Shown: positions 57,735 through 64,000 of the stretch, piece by piece
Layout of the letters: each line of letters begins with the position of its first letter
Numbering within the stretch: the stretch's first letter is position 1
Assembly: GCA_024516035.1 (NCBI GenBank)
Contig: CM044957.1
Coordinates: 22,950,570-23,014,569 of the forward strand
From: Bactericera cockerelli
Taxonomy: Eukaryota > Arthropoda > Insecta > Hemiptera > Triozidae
DNA length: 64,000 nt
Direction: 5' to 3'
Position numbers and translations under genes: made by a program
Notes under the pieces: model-generated
The model's database searches: none
What the model saw: the letters and a program-made list of their open reading frames with translations, nothing else
What the model was told of the DNA's origin: nothing

Positions 57735-58830
57735 ATATAAAGAAGTATGTAGGTATTTCAGTATTTTCAGCACTATATAAAAATCGCTTGATTGGAAAGC
57801 ATAGTTTATAAAGTTATAAAGTTTATTGGAAAGCATAACAAACAATATGATGTGTTTTGTTTTTAAAATATCGATACCGAATTACCATAGATAGGTTGTG
57901 AGAATGTTCCTAATTTTTTTTTTTTAATCATAATTTTTTATGGTAAGATATTCTTAACAAAAGCAACTTGTAAAAACAAAAAGAAATTTTAGGGAGGTTG
58001 GCGTTGAATATTTTCAACCTTGCTTTGAAAAGAGAATAGTAGGATCTATAAAGTAGGTAGGTATGATTCTAAATGTGAAAGACAAATTTTAGTATGTAGG
58101 TGACAAGGATAATATAAAGAATGGGAGGCTAAATTTGGTTACTTATTATTATTATTATTATTACTGTTTTTTTAAATACTTTTTTCCTTTATTTTTTTTT
58201 AAGTTTTTATAATACATACCTACATAGGATGATGGTAAGAATAAGAATGAAATTAGCTATCACAATAAATATGTATGATGATAATTTGAATGTTTTCTGT
58301 TTTTTAATAGAAAAAGTGATAGTATAAAATTATGTAAGTATACTCAAATTTCATCACTTCAAAACAACAACAAATTTACTGATTGATAGTTCTCTAAAAT
58401 GTAAGACATGATAGCTATTATAAAATTATGTCAGAAGACTAATAATAAAACAAGAGGAAATGGAACACCTAGAACCTAGATCATAAAGAAGTAATACTTG
58501 TAGCAAACAAAGTACAAAACATAATAGCACAAGTTGATGATGGTATGGACAAAGGGAAAGGTTGATAAAAATCAAGGAAGGTAGATAGGGAAGGAGAGGG
58601 AGGCACAGGAGTGGAAAGCCCTACTGAAGGTAAAAGCCAATATTGTGAAATAGGTCTGCATTTTTTAAAGGCCTCTTTGTTGCTTTCAATACAGCTTCCT
58701 CTCAGACCACTACTTCCCTCAATCCAATAGATTTGATTGTGTTATCATTATTGTATTTCTTCTGCATGACTTTCCATATCAGTTTTGTTTCGAGGAGACA
58801 ATTCTCTGCTGTTTGTACCAAAATGCATTT
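57735..58830. other. Gene-free stretch with a (TTA)n microsatellite
   Basis: The microsatellite ttattattattattattatt is at about 58143-58163. Nothing else is recognised. Confidence 0.5.
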
Positions 58831-58832
58831 TG

Positions 58833-58857
58833 ACTTTCCTTATCCTATAATAAGGAA
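58833..58857 (+). mobile_element. HINE-A end fragment
   Basis: ctttccttatcctataataagg is the palindromic 5' start of HINE-A; sequence after it does not match. A T run follows at about 58896-58915, and a TACAGGGTC end lies at 58929. Confidence 0.55.
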
Positions 58858-59140
58858 TCTGATGTTAATATGCAATTGTGCATGCACCTATGCATTTTTT
58901 TTTTTTTTTTTTTTACTTTTCTTTATTATACAGGGTCATTGAAAAGGAGCCTTTCAATAACTAGAGAACGGGAGTAAAAAATTGAAAAATTCTTCGACAC
59001 ATGTATAATATTTTGCTACTAGGTTTTTTATCAGGGCGGCGCCAGGGGGGTAAATTAGGGAATCTTGAATAAAACCACCCTTCTTGTAATACCTTGCTGA
59101 AATAGTATATCATTAAAAGTATTTAAGGAATGCTTTTAAT

Positions 59141-59350
59141 GCACTGGTAGTCAAGTAGTTAACGCGCTAGTCTGGTAATTCAGATAGCGAAGGGATCCGT
59201 TGATTCGAATCCCACCTAGTGCATGAATTTTTTATCATGAATTTGAGTTTGTGACCACACAATAATAAGACTCTGAGGGTTAGGTGGTAGAAAATGCTTT
59301 GAGCATTAACCTCACCTGGTGGTTACCTTCCACTAAAGAGTATTATTTTT
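59141..59350 (+). mobile_element. tRNA-derived SINE (SINE-2)
   Basis: The first 83 bases form a tRNA-like head: GCACTGG (59141-59147) pairs with CTAGTGC (59216-59222), and a B box GATTCGAATCCC lies at about 59202. The body ggttaggtggtagaaaatgc .. ggttaccttccactaaagag also occurs as fragments at 45011-45081 (reversed) and 63367-63440, and the head as a fragment at 29098. The tail is attatttttaag. No target duplication was identified. Confidence 0.7.
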
Positions 59351-59860
59351 AAGGGAAAATTGATATTTTTAATCAAAACAGGGCCGTAGATATCATACAT
59401 TTAATTTCGGAGGTTTCAGTAATTTTATATAAGAAATTAATTGTATTTCGGTAAAAATTGTAAAACAAATGTTTTCCCATTTGAAATAATTAAAATGTTA
59501 TGTCTTTTTGATACTATTAGGTTTATCAGGGGAGGTTTTAAGGGACAACTTTATTTAATAATGTAAAAACCATCCTTTCACGAGTAAAAATTGTGCTTAT
59601 AAATGCAATAAGTTATTGATCAAATTAAAAGCGTTTAAAGAAAAAAATGATATTTTTACTCAAAACAGATTAGTTTCACTTTAGGTCATTTCATTTTACA
59701 AGTTTCAGTCATTTTATAAGAAAGATATTAAATTATTGTAGATATTTTAATTACGTTTTTCCATTTGAAATTACCTACATAATTATTTCTCATGTCTTTT
59801 CGATAGTACCTATTAGCTTTACCAGGGGACGTGTTAATGTAATAACTTGGTTAAATTCAA
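59351..59860. repeat. Old tandem duplication of about 287 bp
   Basis: gatatttttaatcaaaacag at 59362 and gatatttttactcaaaacag at 59649 each lead into a similar order of blocks: gtttcagt-attttat, ttttcccatttgaaat / tttttccatttgaaat, tatgtctttttgatact / catgtcttttcgatagt, and tatcagggga / taccagggga. Divergence is high. Confidence 0.6.
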
Positions 59861-59888
59861 TGAGGCTTGTGTCAATCTAAATTAAAGA

Positions 59889-59980
59889 TCTTATGAAAAC
59901 AGGGTCGGAGACTTGGCCTGTACGCGCGTTTCTTCATTTTTCACATTAATTTAAGTATCTCCAGCCCTGTTTTCATAAGA
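59889..59980. mobile_element. 92-bp hairpin element with ACAGGG-containing ends
   Basis: tcttatgaaaacaggg (59889-59904) is the exact inverse of ccctgttttcataaga (59965-59980), with looser pairing further in. It may be a very short MITE or the end pair of one. Confidence 0.65.
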
Positions 59981-60500
59981 AAACTAGTATAGAAAGCAGT
60001 ACAATCGATCATTTTTATTTGATTTTTTTTTCTCTAGAAAAATCAGTTTCCTAGAGGCTTCAGTAAGGGTAGATAATGTACTTGCACACAAAAGTACAAG
60101 AGATGGGTCCATCTAAGTTAGGTCAAATCAAATTATGTTCCAATAGCCAAATATTGAAGAAGAAAAAAAATGATGAAGCTATCGCAGAATTATTAGAAAC
60201 ATTAGATGTGATGAAGGCATGACGAGAACCAGAATAGTTTAGCGTTTAAATTACTCAAATTATGTTACAAGAGATATTGGGTTTTGATAGCTGATGAAAT
60301 GGGTGAGATCATAATTATACCAAAAAAGTGGAATTATTAAACGCGATTGTACCTAATTTAAATATTAGAATATTTAGGATTTCAGGGCTAAATCCTTTTG
60401 ATTTTATACATTCAATCCCAGCATTTTTTCAAAGTTTTATAAAAATTGATCCAAAAATGGCTATTTGATACATCTCGGATGGACCCTAAGAGAATGAATG

Positions 60501-60506
60501 ACTCAC
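60501..60506 (-). promoter_or_regulatory. Splice donor after RBM24/38 exon 1
   Basis: Minus strand TTT|GTGAGT. It matches the donor consensus; reading through would add six residues and stop. Confidence 0.85.
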
Positions 60507-60761
60507 AAATCCGTATCCTCGACTCTTGCCGGTCTGCCGGTCCGTGATGACCACCGCCTCCTCTATGTCTCCAAACACGGCGAAGTGCTCTCTCAGGGAC
60601 TTGTCGCTCGTGTGGTAGGGCAGGCCCCCCACGAAGAGTTTGGTCCAGGTCGTGTCCTTCTGCTGGGCATTGCCCACTGTGGGGGCGGTGAGGGTGGCTA
60701 GGCTAAGCTCTGCGCCCCCCAGCACACTCTCGGCGGTGCCCAGAGCACCTGGCATTAGCAT
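60507..60761 (-). CDS. RBM24/38: First coding exon of an RBM24/RBM38-type RNA-binding protein
   Basis: Eighty-five codons from an ATG at 60761 to a splice donor. Residues 1-34 are an unconserved alanine/leucine-rich lead; an RRM begins with [23 protein letters not shown]2 is LFVGGL (42-47), RNP1 is KSRGYGF (79-85), and [20 protein letters not shown] is nearly identical to vertebrate RBM24 and RBM38, regulators of mRNA splicing and stability that bind U/GU-rich sites. The exon stops after GGATTT at GTGAGT (60501-60506), a phase-0 donor at a point inside RNP1 where I believe this family is also interrupted. The start is supported by A at -3 and an in-frame TAG at 60807-60809. The remaining half of the RRM and the C-terminus must lie leftward; I did not find them. 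High GC relative to the surroundings agrees with a real exon. Confidence 0.88.
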
Positions 60762-61190
60762 TGTTGTCGCAATCTTGACAACTTTAAGTGAAAAGAAACA
60801 GCCAAACTAAACGAGCACGACAGAGGAGTAAACCAAAACTTAATAAACAAAGGTTAATTAATCACGTACTTGTTAACTACAATCAAAGGACAGGGCACAT
60901 TTTTTTAAATTAAATTTCAACCAAATTAAAATGAAATATAGTATCACAGGACGACAGAATAAAATTGTACTTTTTCTTGGAATTAAATACTTGCATAAAT
61001 TGTAATAATGTTTCGATCTTAAATTTTTAATTAATTTAACTAATAAAATCAAACACAAAAATATAATCTCTTATTTTTTCGGTTTGCCTCTGTTTATTCC
61101 CGATAATTTTTTAGACTGACGCTCTGTTGTCAACACAGCTTGAGGCACGCTTCAAGTTCACAATTTTACACAACGACACAAGGAAAAAAT
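60762..61190 (-). other. Presumed 5' untranslated and upstream region of the RBM24/38 gene
   Basis: No coding sequence. The in-frame stop at 60807-60809 shows that translation begins within the exon. The AT-rich DNA beyond 60850 gives no clear TATA or initiator that I would defend. Confidence 0.4.
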
Positions 61191-61226
61191 ACTTCCGATT
61201 TCTGATATTAGAAATTTATCGGAAGC
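61191..61226. mobile_element. HINE-B palindromic end alone
   Basis: cttccgatttctgatattag and its partner aaatttatcggaag form the HINE-B terminal palindrome; neither side continues into the rest of the family. Confidence 0.55.
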
Positions 61227-61830
61227 AATTACTAGAAAACCCCTTTGAAGACGCCGACGATGCGTTTGCAAAATTGAAAAACTTTTTCTTTTTGAACTTC
61301 GCGAGTGAACACACAGCTTCTAAAATTCCAACTAGCACTGAGCGACAGAAACTGAAAATACTAGTTGCAAACACAAAATGCTATTTCAGAAAACACACGA
61401 GCAAGCGAAAGAATGAGTGAGAGAATTGTAGAAAAAATTTGAGAGTGCGCTAGGCTAGGGGTGAATTTCTGTCCCATCTATATTTAGGAGCTCCCTTCTC
61501 CCCTCTGTTTTCTGCCTCTCTGTTGCTTTCAAAGTTCCCCTCTTTTCGCAGCTGTTTTTGAAATACGATATACAGGGTCGGCCTGATAAAATCCGTAGGG
61601 CTGAACTGTTTATTTTTTCCCATACATTACAATTCGACACTGTCATGGTATAAAGCATTAACTCATGTAGTTTAGTTTTCAAGTCAATTGCATTTTGAAT
61701 GAACCCATATGTGTTGCCTTGCACATCCACTATGGTCACTATAACCACGGCGCCACCACATGTAAGCATAAGCATACTTGTATCAATATAAATCCAAAGT
61801 TCAGCTTTCACAATCTGAAATGCTAGAGAT
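61227..61830. other. Gene-free stretch with a TACAGGGTC end
   Basis: tacagggtcggcctgataaa starts at about 61571. The minus-strand frame of 118 codons (61455-61811) shows no motif, and I do not call it a gene. Confidence 0.4.
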
Positions 61831-61831
61831 A

Positions 61832-62000
61832 TACAGGGAGTCTCATTAAAAAAGATACATTAAAATATCTCGAAATTATCTGACGATAGAAAAAATCTGT
61901 CCTATTTTCATAGCTCTAAAGAAGACACTTAATCGTGACCTTTAGAAGTTTCTTGAATGGCCCTCTCCAAGGTTATTTCAAGGTGAACTTTGGAATTTTA
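61832..62000 (+). mobile_element. TA-flanked MITE-type repeat, left end (CAGGGTG family)
   Basis: TACAGGGAGTCTCATTAAAA, then cttaatcgtgacctttagaa and ccaaggttatttcaaggtgaactt, collinear with 2088-2255 and 13201-13345. Confidence 0.5.
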
Positions 62001-62635
62001 AATGGCACCCCCTATTTTTTATGACATTTTTGAAATCAACACAAAATATTAGTTCAAACACATTCGTGTTTGTAATTTTTTAACACCCTTTAGTGAGTGT
62101 GCGGTTTTTTACATCTTGGACTATGAGTGCGGCATATTAAATCAGTCTACTTTTATGTGCTGAACACGATAGTACTATTGATTTTCACTTTGCTTAACTT
62201 TTTGGGTCCACCATACTTCAGATCCAAAAAAATAAGTAAAATGAAAAACCAATATTATACTTTCATGTTTATCACCTAAAACTAGAATGATTTGATATAA
62301 CGCACTCATAGTCTAAAATGTGTAGTCTAAAAAATGGGGCTAGGGCTGCGGCGTGATGCGTTCACAGAGTAATAGTCCTAAGGTATTTTTTTCAACAGTG
62401 CTACACAAACTTACCGTTGTAATATTTCTCACAATTAAACCAAGGGGGAAAAAGAGAAAATGAATTAGAGAAAAATGTTGAACTTTTTATTTAATAGGTA
62501 TCTCTTTGGGTTTCTAACATTTTTAGAGGAAACCAACAGTATTTTTGTAAGTAAATATTCCTAACTTGCCTTACGAATACTCACATATTACCTATTGACT
62601 ATGATTTTGTCAAAAACGTACAACAATCCAAGCGA
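62001..62635. other. Gene-free stretch
   Basis: Nothing recognised. Confidence 0.35.
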
Positions 62636-62639
62636 CCTC

Positions 62640-62781
62640 TTGACCTGTGGGAAAAACAGGGATTTGGCCATAACTCCTTAACGAAGCAAAATGACCTACT
62701 GCAACTTTAGCTTATATGATAGTCCATGGGGCGCTGAACCTACGTTTAATTTTTTTGCATGTAGTCGTGGGACACCCTGTA
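62640..62781 (-). mobile_element. MITE-1, partial minus-strand copy
   Basis: It ends tagtcgtgggacaccctgta followed by TA, the exact MITE-1 terminus (one change, catgtag for catctag). The adjacent 100 bases match 18420-18520 inverted. The other terminus is missing. Confidence 0.75.
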
Positions 62782-63029
62782 TATTACGCTTCTCAGAGTG
62801 ACGTAATGTTCAGATTTCCCTATAGCCAGTATGCAGGCTTTTCCTTATCCCTTCCCCTATTTTTCTTCTCATCTTCTCCTCTTGTTTTTCCACCCCTACA
62901 TCTTTGTTTCCTCTCAATATTTCACAACACTTTCTCTCTTTTATCATAATTATGTGTGAATTAGATGGCTATGTACAATTGTACAAATTCGGTGTGAAGA
63001 ATAAAAAATATGTACGAGTTTGGTCTTAA

Positions 63030-63285
63030 TAATAAAGGGGTCTACTCTGATCATTTTTTCATATCTTGAAGTTTTTGGAACCCGGCACCAATTTACCGGT
63101 ATTTTTTGGGGGTGGGGGTACCGATTGGACTATTTTTTTATTATTTAACCTAGATGGAGGTTGTGACATATCAAATCCTACGAATTAGAGGTGCTGATTA
63201 CGAATTTGATGTTTATGTTTCGTTAAAATTTATGGTTCAGTCACTAGTGGCGGAATTTGCTTTATTTTTTAGGCATAAGTAAATT
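63030..63285 (+). mobile_element. HINE-A fragment (3' half)
   Basis: aaaggggtctactctgatca, accaatttaccggtattttt, gttgtgacatatcaaatcct, gaggtgctgattacgaattt and tcactagtggcggaattt in HINE-A order. The 3' subterminal repeat is eroded. Confidence 0.65.
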
Positions 63286-63366
63286 CGTGATTAGAGTAAT
63301 AAAAATAAACACTAGTTCATATTATCAACTTCACGAGAATAACTATTTGTTTATGAGAATAACTAT

Positions 63367-63440
63367 GAGGTTAGGTGGTAGAAAATGCTTTAGGCATAGT
63401 TCTTTTTTATATCTTGGTTACCTTCCACTAAAGAGTGTTG
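63367..63440 (+). repeat. SINE-2 tail fragment
   Basis: gaggttaggtggtagaaaat .. cttggttaccttccactaaagagtg matches the 3' part of 59141-59350. Confidence 0.6.
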
Positions 63441-64000
63441 TTAAGTTATTATTATTATGAGGAATACCTTCTACCGCGGTCAAAGTAATGTACGGTCACA
63501 AGGGTGATATGCATGACTACCTACACATTGTACATCTGGATACTTTGGTAAACTCTATCAACTATTCAACTCTCTGTAGGGGACTTTCGATACAGCGGGG
63601 ATAAGCTACGGGTTAACGGGTTATAGAACCTACCGGCTTACCATAGGTAATTATCATTTCTGCATAATGACGCTATGTAATTGAAAGAATAGAGGTGCCA
63701 CAAGCATAACATAGCATCGAGTGTGGTATCACATGGAGTTGTGTTGGCTGAGAGTTGGCAGACTTGAGGACTATGGAGACGATTTGTTTGAAGAAAGATT
63801 TTGAATTTCCATTTCCAAAAGAAAAGGAAATTAATTAAATTTATATGCAAGTTTTCATTGCCAAATCATGATTCAGGATTCCCAGTCACTAAGTCAAAAC
63901 TATCAACCAAGATATATTAAGAACGGTCTAAGACTTAAAAAACTGTGGAGAGGATACGACACGGAACTTTTTGTTGAAGTCTGAAACTCAAAATCCAGCT
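63441..64000. other. Gene-free stretch to the window end
   Basis: Nothing recognised. Confidence 0.35.

Noticed and set aside
61455..61811. 118-codon minus-strand frame upstream of RBM24/38
   Set aside because: No domain, unusual composition, overlaps a TACAGGG-type repeat end; probably chance.

Overview
The window is animal nuclear DNA: AT-rich, almost free of long open frames, and full of interspersed repeats and short DNA transposons. One spliced protein-coding exon, a CsRn1-type Gypsy retrotransposon, an R2-type (restriction-like endonuclease) LINE fragment, mini-Helitrons and tRNA-derived SINEs all point to an insect. I lean to a hemipteran with a large, repeat-rich genome, but that is an impression from the repeat style and not proven by the sequence. 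There are no operons, plasmid functions, CRISPR arrays or rRNA genes.

Layout. 1-8.5 kb: unannotated AT-rich DNA, a 30-bp minisatellite (2618-3088), and a 1.7-kb pogo-like DNA transposon (4824-6562) with a SINE nested in it. 8.6-10.1 kb: a 47-copy 32-bp minisatellite. 11-33 kb: a patchwork of two repeat families that I read as Helentron-associated elements (called HINE-A and HINE-B here), two mini-Helitrons, several TA-flanked MITEs whose ends read TACAGGG, and tRNA-headed SINEs. 33,635-37,641: a complete, recent LTR retrotransposon on the minus strand. Its pol is largely intact but most of its gag is missing. 39.2-40.9 kb: the frameshifted 3' end of an RLE-type LINE. 42-60 kb: more fragments of the same families, a third mini-Helitron, and a 12-copy 52-bp minisatellite. 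60,507-60,761: the first coding exon of an RBM24/RBM38-type RNA-binding protein on the minus strand, ending at a clear splice donor. 61-64 kb: more MITE and HINE fragments upstream of that gene.

The only host gene I can support is the RBM24/38 exon. It is transcribed leftward and I found no later exon, so much of the repeat-filled DNA to its left may be its first intron. The best story here is the mobile-element community: a young, gag-deleted Gypsy copy that would need Gag supplied in trans; rolling-circle-type repeats in head-to-tail tandem; nested insertions that give relative ages; and a hairpin that looks like the two fused ends of a MITE. I see no sign of a novel cellular system. Repeat-family names marked HINE, MITE or SINE are structural calls made by eye, comparing copies within this window only.
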